Shown piece after piece: positions 25,201-37,700 of a stretch of 64,000 nt of DNA. The stretch comes from Eremophila alpestris peregrina (Eukaryota; Chordata; Aves; Passeriformes; Alaudidae), in assembly GCA_009792885.1 (NCBI GenBank), contig WMCF01000007.1, positions 9,029,995-9,093,994 of the forward strand, written 5' to 3'. The position numbers were made by a program, and so were the translations under genes. The notes beneath the pieces were generated by a model, which did not search any database, was not told where the DNA came from, and was given only the letters and a program-made list of their open reading frames with translations. The stretch's first letter is position 1. Every line of letters starts with the position of its first letter.

Positions 25201-28062
25201 ATGGTGGTTGGTTGGATTATGTTTGTTATGATTTAAAACTATGCAACTGATAATAGGCTAACTGTTTTAAAACTGGTTTTTGCAATAAAGCAGCTCTCCT
25301 TTGCACCTGCCTGGGGACTCTGCATTGCTTTGCTTTGCACACCCAACCAGGGCAAGACAACTGCCAAGCCCAATCAGCATCTGCCAGAAACAGAAGGCAA
25401 AGGAGCAGCACTCAGCCAAACCAAGCAGTTCTAGTCCATTCCACTTCCAGAACCATAAAGGAACAAACAAAAAGTCTTAAAATACAAACACTGACTCTTC
25501 AAAGTTAGGTGCATTTCCTTCAAAGGCAGAATGACCTAAATTATCAAATGCACATCAAGGCCCCTGTCTGGTTCACTACTACATTTTTCATCCGTGCAGA
25601 TATGTGCTTTTGTTAGGCTGACATTAGCTCTATTATAAAAGGGAGCGAAACTTTAACAGAACTTTGTAAATCATCACCTCTGAAAGAGTAGGTAAAGAAG
25701 AATTGCGCAAGGCAAACAAGCAAACACCCTCTACAATAAGGCACCCCCCTATCTGCATTTACACCACTCAAATATGGAAACTGGAGAAGAACCCTGAAAA
25801 TTCTTTTGTTGCTTTAAAATGCAGCTGCAGTTTACTCTGCACATTTTTCCATGGCATCTGGAAGTTATGAGTACAAGCCACTAATGGATTTTTGAGAGGT
25901 CAACAGAATGGCTTCTTCATGTTAAAAGTGCACATCTGTAGGATATGAAGTATTTTGATTGTTATCTCAACTATTGCCATTCAGGAATTAGGCAAAACAT
26001 CTTACTAATTACTCCTAATGAAAATTAGAAGTTTTAATCAACTGCAAACATAATCAAATACCTAGGAGGCTTCTTAGTACTGTATGCACAACAGGCTTCC
26101 CAAGAAAGCCAGTGACTCAGGATTACACTGAACTACTCGGTATATATTTCTGTGTAAGTAGTTCTTAAACTACAGAAAATGAGACAATGTTGTAACTCTA
26201 GAGAACCCATCTTTCTCTTCCCTATATGAAACATGCAAGGACGTCACAGTTGTTTGAGAGCTACCACTACACTTTGTAACAGATAATACAAATTGTAGAG
26301 TAATTTAGCTGGTGCCTGAAGCAGTCTTTGTGAGAATGTTTCAAAGCATATGGAGCACACAGCTATAAGCAATCTTAGCTAAGTTTACTAGTGCCTGTAT
26401 TCTAGTACTGTTAGCAGACACCACCAACACGAATTCCTCTTTGCAACTTGCAAACTACTCAGTCAAAGACACTTCAAAATGCTTTCTCAAGGCAAAGCTA
26501 CAGGCTACATTTTTGGAAGTGTGGTGCAAAACTTACTTGAGTGACTTAAGTTACGTACTCCATGAAAACTTACTGGTAGCATCAGAAATACTTTGTATTT
26601 TTTAAAGTAAAGATTAAGCTCCTGATACACTCAATACAGACTGATGTATTTTGCAATGTGGTCCTCACATGTTACGTGCAATGCTTACAGGAAGTTTATG
26701 CTGCTATAACACACAACTGAGGAGGAGAAAAGACTCTAATTTTATGTTTCAGCTTACATACACGGATTCAGCACAGCCAGGACATAGTGTGGTAGTGCCA
26801 CTAGCTAGAAGTGCATTCTATGTACGCAGATGTAGTAAAGCAAGGCAGATGGATCCAGCTCAAAGTTACATGTAAGGAAGTGTAGGGTACAGAAGAACTG
26901 ACAAAAGCAGAGGGGAGGGGATTAAGGGCATGTCCAAACAAGCAGGAGAAGCAATTGCAGTTATCTGCAACACCAGATTACTGCAGATACTCTCCTGTTC
27001 CAAATGAACAAGTCACTCACCAAGCACTAAAGTACCAGAGAGAAAAGCATAATTAAAAGCTAATAGAAACGAAACTAAAAAAACCGATAGCCTCAAGGCA
27101 GGTTAAACGCTTTTATAAAGCAATGCTGTTTTGTAATAATGTCTGTAACATACAAGCATACACACTCTACCTTTAAAATACTTACCAGCTTCCTGAAGCA
27201 GCTGAAACACACAGCTTGTCGTTGTATTGGAAATGGCAGCCTTCCCTTCCATTCGGTCCTTCCTGGCTGCATTTCCCGCCGTTATTTGGTCTTTTGACTG
27301 CATGAGAACACATCCTGGGATATCTGGCAGCTCGTACACTTCTTTCGTTTTACCTTCATTAACTTTTTTGCCAAGTTTCAGGTCTAGAGGAACAAAAAGA
27401 ACCAAACCAAAAACAAAAAGTCATTTTTGCATCGCAGAGACTTGTTTACTTCCGCACGCAGAACCACCACTTTCGAGTCCATGGGGATCCAGCAGGACCC
27501 CGCGCTGCGGTCCCTGACCACGAGGAGCTCCCTAAGCCCCGACCCAAGGGGCGATTTGGCCACGTTCCCTTCCCCCTCATAGCGAGGCCGAAAGCCCCGC
27601 TCAAGACTTTCGCTCCCGGCGCCACGGGGGCCGCGCCAGCCACAGCTCCGGCGGTGCCCCAGCCGCCCCCACCGCCCCACGGCTGCGGGCACCGGGAGTT
27701 ACCGCCTGAGCGGGGCGGCCAAGAGCCCCGCCAGTTTTGGTTTTTTTTTTTTCCCTTCAAACTTCGGGGCGATCCCCGGCGATACAAGCGGCGCGGGGCC
27801 GCGGCCGCCCCCAGCATCCTGCGCCCGGAGCTGGCCCCGCCACCTCTCCTGCAGCCGGGCCACCCCCGCGCACGAGCGGATACCCATGGAAAAATTATAA
27901 TAATAAAAAACCACAAAAAAATTAAAATTAAGCCGAGAAAAAGTTGGTTCCCAAGCACCTACACCCCAAGCCGCTGATCGGGACCCCCGAGAGCAGCACC
28001 TCCGACCGACCGACCGATCCACCCCCGATGGCCGCGCGGTTACCTGATGCTGCGGGGGCCAT
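19061..28062 (-). CDS. PAICS: PAICS: bifunctional AIR carboxylase / SAICAR synthetase
   Basis: Cytosolic enzyme of de novo purine synthesis. The C-terminal PurE-class domain carboxylates AIR to CAIR and the N-terminal domain joins CAIR to aspartate (ATP-dependent) to give SAICAR, i.e. steps 6 and 7. Exons in transcript order: 28062-28044, 27383-27186, 24327-24149, 23511-23332, 23241-23128, 21377-21294, 21190-21010, 20024-19866, 19227-19061. All borders are GT-AG and the frame is continuous for 426 residues, the size of the chicken enzyme. SAICAR synthetase domain is about residues 7-255 (GKTKEVYEL at 17, QSKDQITAGNAARK, IVLADVIDNDSWRLW near 204). AIR carboxylase domain is about 266-426 (MGSSSD at 273, TSAHKGPDE, AGRSNGLGPVMSGNT). 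It is head-to-head with PPAT across a 573-bp interval. No defect seen. Confidence 0.97.
19866..20024 (-). CDS. PAICS: PAICS exon 8
   Basis: 159 bases, phase 1-1, residues 319-371. Contains FVAVAGRSNGLGPVMSGNTA, the CAIR-binding loops, and DWGTQDVWSSLRLPSG. Confidence 0.96.
21010..21190 (-). CDS. PAICS: PAICS exon 7
   Basis: 181 bases, residues 259-319. Opens the AIR carboxylase domain: VVVLMGSSSDLSHCEKIKKA and RVTSAHKGPDETL, the PurE phosphate-binding and catalytic loops. Confidence 0.96.
21294..21377 (-). CDS. PAICS: PAICS exon 6
   Basis: 28 codons, residues 231-258: SYRDLKEVTPEALQMVKRNF..., last helices of the SAICAR synthetase domain. A solo LTR ends only about 33 bases upstream of its acceptor. 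Confidence 0.95.
21410..21963 (-). mobile_element. Solo LTR of an avian endogenous retrovirus (ERVL-like)
   Basis: About 554 bp in the intron between PAICS exons 5 and 6. The plus strand begins TGTGGTTTAACCCCAGCC and ends CCCAGCCAAAACTAGCA, matching from memory a common neoavian LTR family. Read on the minus strand it has a TATAAA at 21709-21704 and a degenerate poly(A) hexamer (GTTAAA) at 21519-21514, so the LTR points the same way as PAICS. No internal viral genes are present. The family name needs a repeat-library search. Confidence 0.65.
23128..23241 (-). CDS. PAICS: PAICS exon 5
   Basis: 38 codons, residues 193-230. Contains KEIVLADVIDNDSWRLWPAG, the acidic metal/nucleotide-site region of the SAICAR synthetase family. 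Confidence 0.96.
23332..23511 (-). CDS. PAICS: PAICS exon 4
   Basis: 60 codons, phase 0-0, residues 133-192: DDANNDPQWSEEQ..., helical part of the SAICAR synthetase domain ending NCTLVDLK. Confidence 0.95.
24149..24327 (-). CDS. PAICS: PAICS exon 3
   Basis: 179 bases, residues 73-132. Contains IPIEWVCRRIATGSFLKRNP and EGYKFYPPKIE, the central substrate-binding strands of SAICAR synthetase. Confidence 0.96.
27186..27383 (-). CDS. PAICS: PAICS exon 2
   Basis: 198 bases, phase 1-1, residues 7-72. Holds the SAICAR synthetase ATP-site motifs EGKTKEVYELPD and QSKDQITAGNAARKD. Confidence 0.96.
28044..28062 (-). CDS. PAICS: PAICS exon 1 (start codon exon)
   Basis: 19 coding bases: ATG then APAAS and a split codon, ending at a GGTAAC donor. 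Short N-terminal exons of this kind are usual for PAICS. The ATG is the only one in frame before the conserved part. Confidence 0.9.
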
Positions 28063-28635
28063 GGCTGCGGCGGGAGCGGGCGCGGGCACCTAGGGCACAG
28101 GAGAGAGCCTGAGCGCACGCCGCGGGGCTCGGCCGCCGGGGTAAGAAGGGGCCGGCGGAAGGGGCGGGCAGCGCGGGCAGCGGGCAGCGACACCGCCCGC
28201 CAATCGCCGCCCTACGCCGCGGGGCGGCCCCGCCGAGCCCCCCGAGCGAACCCCGAACGGCAGCATCACCCCCCACCCCCCGCCCGTCCCGTGCAAACAC
28301 TGCCCCGGCCCTCTGCCCGGCCAATGCCCGCGCCGCGCCCGGCCCCCGGCCCCTCGCACCCTCACCCCGCGGGCAAACACCCTCTCAGCCTGGAGCGCCC
28401 CGCGGGGTCGCGGGCACAGTGGAATCTAAGGGAGGCGGGGCCGGGCGAGGCGGCGGAGCGGGCCGGGGGTGCGGTGTCGCCCCCCCGTATGTAAATGAGG
28501 GCGGGAGGCGCCCGGCGGGCCACCGGGATCCCCGGGCGGAGCGGCGCTGTGGGCTGAGCGCGCCGCCGGCAGCAGCGCGGGAGCGGGGCCGGGACTGGGA
28601 GCGGGGCCGCCGCGCCACCACGTGCTGCCCGCGCC
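28063..28635. promoter_or_regulatory. Bidirectional PAICS-PPAT promoter
   Basis: 573 bp separate the two divergent start codons. Visible elements: CCAAT at 28200-28204 and 28321-28325, a GC box GGGGCGGG at 28161-28168, another GGCGGGG near 28434, and an NRF-1-like GCGCACGC at 28112-28119. No TATA box is evident. A shared GPAT-AIRC promoter controlled by Sp1 and NRF-1 is established for human and chicken; the use of these particular sites here is inference. Confidence 0.85.
28619..28624. promoter_or_regulatory. E-box CACGTG next to the PPAT start codon
   Basis: Canonical palindromic E-box 11 bp before the PPAT ATG. MYC/MAX regulation of purine synthesis genes including PPAT is established in mammals; occupancy here is inferred. 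Confidence 0.5.
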
Positions 28636-28763
28636 ATGGAGCTGGAGGAGCTGGGCATCCGGGAGGAGTGCGGCGTGTTCGGCTGCATCGCCTCCGGCGC
28701 CTGGCCCACGGAGTTGGACGTGCCCCATGTGATCACGCTGGGGCTGGTGGGGCTGCAGCACAG
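28636..28763 (+). CDS. PPAT: PPAT exon 1 (propeptide and nucleophile)
   Basis: 128 bases ending at a CAG/GTAAGA donor. Encodes the 11-residue propeptide, Cys12 and [20 protein letters not shown]. The ATG lies in a good context (GCGCCATGG). Confidence 0.96.
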
Positions 28764-31700
28764 GTAAGAGGGGCGCGGGGGGCGAGGCGTGCCCGGACGG
28801 GGCCGCTCGGTGTCGGGCCGGGCCGCGGCGGCTGTCCGGGGCCCTGCGGCGGCACGTGCAGCCTTGGAGGGCCTCGGGTCTCGGCGGCGGGAGCGCTCTG
28901 GGAGGGGAAGGGAGCGTCCTGACCGGTCCCTTCCGCTCCGCCCCGGCGGAGAGCTCCGGCAGCATCCCGGAGGCGAAGTGCAAGAACACCCCTGCGCCTC
29001 CTGCCTCCCGAGCCGGTCCCGCCGAAGGAGTGCTGTCGAACGCCTTTGGACCCCGGCTGCATCTCGCCTGAGTCGCATCGGCTCTCGCTTCCGAGGCCGC
29101 CCCATCGGCCCGGGCGTTCGCACGTCCCTGCGCGGAGCCGGTGGCGTGGCCGCGTCCCGGGCGGTGGGATGAGCCCCGGGCAGCCGGAATGAGCCCCGGG
29201 CAGCTGGAATGAGCCCCGGGCGGTGGGATGCGCCCCGGGCGGTGGGATGAGCCCCGGGCAGCTGGAATGAGCCCCGGGCGGTGGGATGAGCCCCGGGCAG
29301 CCGGAATGAGCCCCGGGCAGCCGGAATGAGCCCCGGGCAGCCGGAATGAGCCCCGGGCAGCTGGAATGAGCCCCGGGCGGTGGGATGAGCCCCGGGCAGC
29401 GGGAATGAGCCCCGGGGCAGGGGCGTACGCTCCGCACAGCGGGATGCGCCCGCCGCCCCGTCCCAGCCACGCCGAGCGGTGACCTCCGGCCGGAGTCGCG
29501 GCGAGGCCCGGCCGTCATTGTCGAGATGCTCACCCTAAAGTGTAAGACACAGTCCGAGGCTACCGAAAGGGAGCAGTTCTTAAGCGTTTTTAGGCTCCTA
29601 CTAGCGGTAGTGGTTTAGCTTCATCATCATGATACTATAAAACTTACAGCTGATGTGTCTACAGCAATGTACAGCAGACCCGAGTCACTGTCATCCACGT
29701 GGATGCAGAGCTACAGAATGAAGTTTGGGTCCTGCTTCCATTTGGTTTGTACTCAAAATAATAATGTCATGGACTGACATATACCAATCATTTTTTTCAG
29801 TGGTGCCAGAAAGGGATATCCTTCCTGTGGGAGCACATGCACAGCCAGACACGCACAAGCTCATTTTGTAGTACATGCTGAGCCTGTTTACTGGGCTTGA
29901 CTTCACACCTGCGGAAAGTGTGCTAAAATAAACACATTCCTCACAGTCTGGGTAGGTGGGCTACCTAGGTAACCTGGGCATGGGCAAGTACACATGCACT
30001 GAATAGGTAAAATATATTCTTTGTGTTTCTGAGGTCACAGACATGTAAATCTTACTCTGAAATTGGTTTTGGACCAACAGTAGGAAATCGTTTACATGGA
30101 GATTTTCTGTTTTTTACGGTAGAGCTTCATATACTTTTCCTGGTAAAATGCTGCATCCCTACTGACCCTCATATGCTAATACTCTTTTGGCTGCAGATGT
30201 ATATATTTGCCAGTGTCCACCAAAAATGTTTTTATTGTGAGTGATACAGCCAAAATCCCAGGAACAAAGCCATGGTTTTCATGTAAAATGAAACAATAGT
30301 CTTATTTTAGCTTGCATCGTTTTTCTGTGAAGAGGCTGGAAAAAATTTTACCTTGTTTGTGCTTACAGTTACACTGGTGGACCTGGAGTATCTTAGGTGG
30401 AAATAAAATGATTGATGTATTTTCATTACTTTGCATCTTACTATCTCAATTTTCATTTACCTGCAACCTTATTTTCAGTATGCTTTGGGTTTTTTTGTTT
30501 TGGTTTGGTTTTTTTTTTTCCTTTGATGGGCACTTCACAAATATATTTAATTTGCTTAAGCTTTTTAATATCAGATATCCCCTGTGGAGGACACAACTGT
30601 ACACAGCAATCTTATACTATGATTGAAATTCATCACTCATTCACAAATTGTACAGGAAGCTACACACCTAGAGGCATTTATGCACTACCTCTGATTCTGA
30701 TCTAACTCAGTAGTGGTCAAAATTTTTTAGGGATGCTTTCCTAAAGGCATAAACATTGCACCTGTGAAAGTGAAGCAGTCTGTTCCATTAGGTATACCTT
30801 TGCAAGCAGTCAATAAAATTCTGTTAAATAGCTGAGATTTTAATGTTCCTATTTTCTGTGCTAATGTTTCCCTCTGCATTTTTCCAATTATGATGTGTAG
30901 AAGAGCTGGCATCCCGATCAGGAAGTAATAGGATAACAGCTATTTTTCTTTCTACTTTTTGGAATATCTCTTGAAAGCCAGAGTTAAAGTTTAACATTAA
31001 CTGAATCAGTAAACTGCATTAGGCCCATGGTTTTAAAGTTAAAATCTAAGATATGTCTCTTAACCATAGGCCTTTAAAAATAAGTAAATATGAAAGAAGA
31101 TTATAGGAAATATTAATGGGCCATCCAAGTCAGGCCTGAGTGACCAGCAGAAATCTGACTAGCCGCTAGAAAATACAGTCCTTAAACATCGCCTTCAAAT
31201 TAGTAAGGATATTTATGTAATGATTACTGGCCTTTGATATAAGCATGTTCTTCTATATGCAAATTAGTCCTGTGCAATAAATCAGATTACAGAATTTGGC
31301 CCTTGTCTTTTATTTTAAAATTTAGAACATTAAAGTATGGCATTGTATCAAGCTGCATTTCTGAGATGCTTGGGCCACAAAGAGGAGAACATGTTCTAAT
31401 TTCTAATCTTGGAAATCTTACCTGTATGTGTAAAAATCTAGAGTATTTGTTGGATGCCACAAAAACAGGCAGTATAAATTCTTTGTGTTTTGTGTTCTGA
31501 TACAGCTGGTTGCAGCAAGGTGAAGGACTTTGCTGTTTCTGATAAATAGCCAAGAATAAGTTGATCATTTAAATTGCTGTGGCACTGAAGAGATTTTCTT
31601 CAGTGGGGATGTTTGCAACTGAAAACTTGAAATTCTGTAAGCTGAATCAAGCCACCAAAATACTGAAGCATGTGTTCAGTCGTGTGTATGAGCAGTGCTA

Positions 31701-34700
31701 GCTGCTTCACTCACTGAACCTGTTCTGCAGGAAAAATCGATGTGTATATGTAAGTGAAGTTTGGGAGCTCACAAGTAGGCTCACCATCAAACACAAAAGA
31801 TAAACTTGTAATTTCACCATTGTGACAGCAGCTGGAACAACTTTAAAAGTTGTTTGGGATTGCATTTGTTTTTTAGCAATTAAAAAGCAATTTCTAGTGG
31901 CTGAGGCTTAAATTCTCATTCCTTTGTTGCAGAAGTTAGAACACAGCTTTTTATTGGCTTTAACTTTATAATGGTGAACTGTGAATTAAAATGAAAACCG
32001 GTATATTCCTACTCACAGTTTAATCAAGGCCTTCCACACAATAAGAACATTTTATCATTTTAACTTGACACCATGGTAACATTTTACAGATATATTAGCA
32101 GTGAATGCTCATTATGTTTGAAACTTTTAATTCTGCTCAAGCAAATCACGTTACTCTGGCATCAACATTAATAAGACTTAAAAGTGGATGGTCTAAATCA
32201 TCTCTGCATTTTGTAAGCTAGGGAGCAAAGTCACTGAAAATCCACTGACAGCATGCCAAAATAAAATCTGAGGGTATTGGTAAGGAGAGGATTTTTCTTG
32301 GTGGTGGTGGGGGAGGGAGGAGGAGTTACTCTGAATTACAAATCTATTAGACGTCATTCGAGTCCTTGACCAGGACAAATTTGCAAAGTTAATCTTCAAG
32401 GAAGTGTGATTTCTGTTAACTTTTTGCAAAATTCTCTGGAAAATATTTTTGGCAGTAATACTGTGTACTGAAACCTGAGTGTACCAGCTTTGCACTAGTT
32501 TTTAGAAAAGTCTTTAAAAGCCCTCTTCTATGAAGGTGAAAATGCCATTAAGTCAGGGAATATTCCTTGTCTCAGCTGAGCCTGTGTATGGAATTTGTTA
32601 CCAGTGGAGGCTTGGCCAGTATGCTTTTTGATACCTTTCCTGTTGCTGTCCATTATTAAAACCCATGTAACAGAACCCAGATTATCACCAATGCAAGTTA
32701 AGATACTTCTCTTTCAATCTAGTAAAGTCACTGGTTGCTCCCCATTAGCCATCCCTCCAAATACCTGCATTCAATATAGCATAATCAAAGTGTTTATCTA
32801 CGTTTTATATACCACATCTTGGCCACAAAATAGGGTTTTTTTAAAAGACTATTTAGTAAGCCATTGGTATTTTGACTTACTCTGTGAATCTTTCACTTAA
32901 AAAGCTTAAAATTGCAATAGTATTTGGGATTTCTTTGAGGAATTCAGATATGCTACAGGTAATGATCCTGATAATTTGGTATGTAAGGTATTTATCTTTT
33001 TGTTTCATCTCAAGAGCATATTATGAGTTAAAGATATCCCTCATTCCCAGGTGCAACAAGTGCAGTGTTAAATGTCTTAATTGTCTAAATACCAAATTTG
33101 GTAACTAGTCATATTTCTGTGTAATTTCCCTATGTAATTTCCCTATGGGATGTTCAGGGTAAGATGTTTGCCTAGCTACTTACTGAGTCTGTATGTATTT
33201 TACGAGAACATTCGAGTTCTATGTGCTCGTAAAACATTCCTGAGTACTTTCAGACAGAGAATGTAGATGTAAAAACCCTTTTTTTAGTTCTGTCTTAGTT
33301 CAAGTTTTAGGTCATTGTGTGCTGCAGGTAATGACAGCTTGGCTTAATTACAATCTGCAAAGCTTGCTCCTGCAAGAGGAGAGGAAGAGCAAGGCCTTTT
33401 TGCTCTGGTGAGCTCTTCCATCTGCTTGGTTGCTTTATGTAACATCTGCAGGGCTCAGGTTACTGCACACTCATTTTTGGGAAAGTGAAGAGGAGCCAGA
33501 TTTCATTCTAACCAAGTTGAGGTCTCTTCAATGTACATGTCACAAAACGTAGTTCAGTCTAAACTCTTATCTCTGCATGTGAAGTAACCAACTGGAATAA
33601 GATCATGTAAAAACTTGGAGTGGAAAAAACAGGAGGGAAATGGTGCCAAACAAGAGATACAAGAGGACATTTCTGAGGCAGCCGTTATGTTGTGGCCAAC
33701 AGACTTCCCATTACATTAACCTAGCTAGAGAGTTGGAGCGAGACTCTTCTTCACTCTGACTGTAGATAAGTCATCCATGTAGGCATTCTACAGCTCTCCA
33801 GTAATTTTCACAGGATTGCTCGGTTGGCTCGTCTGCCATACCTTAAATTTGAGCCTAATGCGTGGAGGGTTGTATGCAGCAACCTGTGTTATCCCTGGGT
33901 AGTTCAATTCTTATAAACTCTCCTGTCTTCACTATCTACCACGTCTTACCATTCCCATTAAAAAAAAAAAAAAAAAAAGCCAGGGTTGTTTGGAGGGGCT
34001 TTTTATTAGGTTAGTTTTACTTTAAATCAGTTCTGTCAGTTGAGTAGCCACTTGGCCATCTGGATGCTTGTGCCAACACAAAGGAGACCTAGCTGCATAA
34101 GAAACAAAGGATGACTCTGAAGACATAGTCTTTAAAGCCAATGATGCAGACAGTGCTTGAGGATACACCATTAATGCAAGCATTTCTGCTTCCTCAAGCT
34201 CATTCTCAAAGCCTTTGGCCCAAACAGTTTTTCGAATAATCTAAAAAGGCATCCGGAGGACTTTTCAAAATAACAGCCCTATCAAAGATGTGTAAAGTGA
34301 CCCATTCATCTTAGTGAATGAGTGTTCTTTAGAGTAGAATGAAGCTTTTAATGGTAGGTCACAGTGGTAACAGTTCCATTTATCTACTACAACTCAAAAA
34401 TCTCAGCGTGGCCATTTTCAAACTGGGGAGGAGAGGATTTGCCCTCTAACTAATCTTAATGGCCTCTGGCAATAATGTAGATGTTTGAGGAGGGAGAAGA
34501 CCAAAAATCTCTCTTATTTATAGGCTTGATGCTCTTGCCATCATTACTTGGTTTTGATTATTAAGCTGGAACGTTTTCATGATGTAATTTATATTAAGAT
34601 TCCCAGGATCATCATCATACATGGACATGATTACTTGGGTCTGGCCTTTCAGTTCAGAATCTATGTCTAAGAAAGGCTCTTCTCCCAAACCACTGCAGTC

Positions 34701-37700
34701 TTGTGGTAGTTCCCTACACATAACCATTTAGTATGTGTCAGATTGTGTCCCACATTCCATGTCACTGGCCTGTGTGTCTGGACTAAATATTGTGTGACTG
34801 TAATAAATGTAAAGCTGTGATCACAGACAGCAGAGCCACAGCAAAAGCTTAAGTGGATATAAAAATACACTGGAAGGATGAGTTGGATAAACTAATACTA
34901 TTTCTGAAGACACTGTTTTGAGAAATCCTTTGGCCTAGCAACATTCTATTTAGCCCATTGTCACTACCCCTGGGGATGATGTCCAAAGGAGACAGATCAT
35001 AGTTCTAGACAACCAGAATTCAAAATGTGCAACATTCCTGGTAATTTTGTCTCTAAGCAAAACGTTCTGTGGAATCATAACTACAACCACAGTGAAGAAA
35101 GGTTGTCTTGATACCACTTTATCTGTCTCAAGTAAATTAATTGTTATCTGTATAAATGAGAGTAGTGCACAAATATCAGATGATGCCAAATGCCCCATCT
35201 TGCACCTGACATCTCTTACCATCTTTGATTGACAATAAATGAACAGCAGGGTGGAAGACAGCTTTCTGACAAAACATTTACAAAAAGCAAGCTATGCTTT
35301 GCAGTCACAAAGCAGAATAGAAGAGGAATCCCACACAAAGGGAAGTCCACCTTCTTTGGACATCTGTCAGATAAATCCTGCTTTCTGAAAAGTTTTCTGA
35401 GGAAAAAAATCCTTTACTTGGAAAGTAAACACACTTGTGTGCTTTTTTTTTCTGTCAGTTCTTGCTTCATGTCTACCACCTAGTGTTGACATGAACAATT
35501 TCCAAGTAAAGACTTGCAAGTGTGCTCTTCAGTTCTCTGCTCTGACCTGCTAAGAATTCAACAAGTCATTTGCCTCAGTGCTTTTGTGTTCTCACCTGAA
35601 TATCAGCATTTAAAAACAGATACATATTAATGAAAGGTCTGCTGATTTTAATGAATTAAAAGTCTTTATTTTTTATTTTCTGGAAGGAGATAAAGGGTTT
35701 TTTGGGGGCCATTGTACTGAATGACAACAAGGTTTGGAAAGATTTGGATCCTTGTGCATCATGCAGAATTTAAAGTGAAGTTTGTCACTCAGCAGTGCTA
35801 ACTGCTTCCCTCAGGTTAGTAGTTCTTCTAAAAGGACAGGCACACTGCAACAAAAATAACTTCTCAGCTGTTCAGTCAGTCCTGGCATATCTGGGAACTT
35901 GCTGAGCTACTTCAACTCACACAGAAGAAACATGTTTTTTCTTATTAGATGGGCTAGTCTTGTCTGAGGTTACTGAGATGAACTGGTTTATAGAGCATCC
36001 AGCAAGAACTGGATTACTCAGAATAGTATGGAGAAAAGGGGAATCTTCTTGTTGAGATGAGTTACCAAGTCAATTTCAGCCTTGCACTCATGAAACAGAG
36101 AAGGTAGAGCAAAACATATGTTACCCATATTTTCAGTAAAATTACCTCAAATAATTTAAATCATAATTGAACTAAACTTTTAAATGTGTGAATTAAGTTT
36201 GGGTCACACGTTTTTCTGGTTCACATGTGGAAAGAGTAACCAGTGATTTTAGTAGTGTGGGAATGGTGAGGTGTTCAGCTGACTCAACATGTTCTGCCTG
36301 ACTGCTGTGATGGCAGGGGCAAACCTTGTCCTTCTTCCAAAGACAACACTTCTGTATGCAAGTAATACAGTGCAAGTTCAAGGATGTACCTTTGTACCAA
36401 CTCACTGTAAAGAGAGCGAGAAGAAAGATTTTTAAACCAGTGATGGTACTAGTATTGTTGGAAATGATGGTTTCGGTGACAGTATTACAAATCAGAGAAG
36501 CTTTATACTGAGAAATCAGTGTAAAATGTGAAAGTGGTAGATAAGCATACACTGAAAAAACTGTATCCATGTCACTGTATAAATTAACACGATCAAAAAC
36601 CTATTATTTTCTAGGGATCTCCTTACTTCTCAGAATTGTTTTAAAAATTAAAGGCAGATTAAATCTGCCTTGGTAGAAAGTGTTTGCCTTCATAATATCT
36701 CTTATAAAAGAACTGACAAGGAAATAATTAGGCATAGGGCAGGAAATAACACATTATATCCAGTAATATTTTTATGTGCAGTTTTATGAAGAGGGCCTTG
36801 GATGGAATTTAGGCCTCTGTGTATGTATATAAACCTGGTGGTTGCTGCTGCTGCAATAAGGACTTGACTGTTTAACTTGAGCTGTGCCTTTGTATGTGCC
36901 CAGAACTGACCTGGCTCTGGCTGGGCTGTGTACGTCTATGCCCAAACATGACTGAGATCCAGAAAGTTGTTTTGCTGCAATACACCAGAAGAAAAACCCT
37001 GCAAATGTAATACAGACCATAAAGTACTTACACAACCACAGAATGAAGTAGTGGCTAGCAGGATTTTGCAGAATAAGTTGTGATATGGTATTTGTCTCTT
37101 AGCATGTCATTGTTCCCTGCACTGTTTCTGTGTTTTCTGTGGGTTACTGGACATAACAGACCCCTTGCCCAGTATGGAACAGGGACCATAACTCATGCCT
37201 GCCCCTTCTACGTAGGCATCAATTCTGTGTACCTTCTTTCTGGCTCACTGAATTCTCCAGTTCAGTGCTGCACATTGCTTCAAGCCTTCAGCAGGCAGAG
37301 CGGGACATTCCCCCACACCAGCATAAGCAGGGGGAGAGGCTAAGAGGAGGGTAAAGGCTGGTTAAGGAGTTAAGAGTTGTGTTTTCCCCACCAGCCCTGC
37401 CTAACCAAAAAGTTCTCCTGTGACTTCAACTCTTAGGTTAATTGCAGAGGACTAACTTGTTAGGAACACTGTGGAGATGGTAATTGGAAAATGGGATGAA
37501 ATTTTAACTACATGTTTTCTCTGATCAGTTAAAGTATTATTTTCTTTCAATTAAGGCTGTTAATTATGGCATGTAGGTGAACCACTGTATAGGCAGAGGT
37601 CATTTTTTATTCGACTAAATGACATGACTGCTAAATGCTCATAGTTAAGGATTATGATGGGAACTCACACCTTGTTTTAATTTAAATCACTGAAGGTGAC

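Larger units (their letters stand above)
27450..29500. promoter_or_regulatory. CpG island covering the PAICS/PPAT promoter
   Basis: Abrupt rise in GC and CpG density compared with AT-rich flanks, spanning PAICS exon 1, the intergenic interval, PPAT exon 1 and the start of PPAT intron 1. This is the expected form of a housekeeping promoter. Confidence 0.8.

Noticed and set aside
27446..28380. Arg/Pro/Gly-rich frames on both strands around PAICS exon 1
   Set aside because: CpG-island artefacts: low-complexity composition and frames open on both strands at once, while the true PAICS splice structure is clear.
29155..29418. Regular repeats resembling a CRISPR array
   Set aside because: Units are directly adjacent without unique spacers and the DNA is a vertebrate intron; it is a minisatellite.
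28362..29533. Long minus-strand frames of 187-266 codons over PPAT exon 1 and intron 1
   Set aside because: They arise from high GC (few stops) and from the 20-bp minisatellite; they overlap the true PPAT exon on the other strand and contain no domain.
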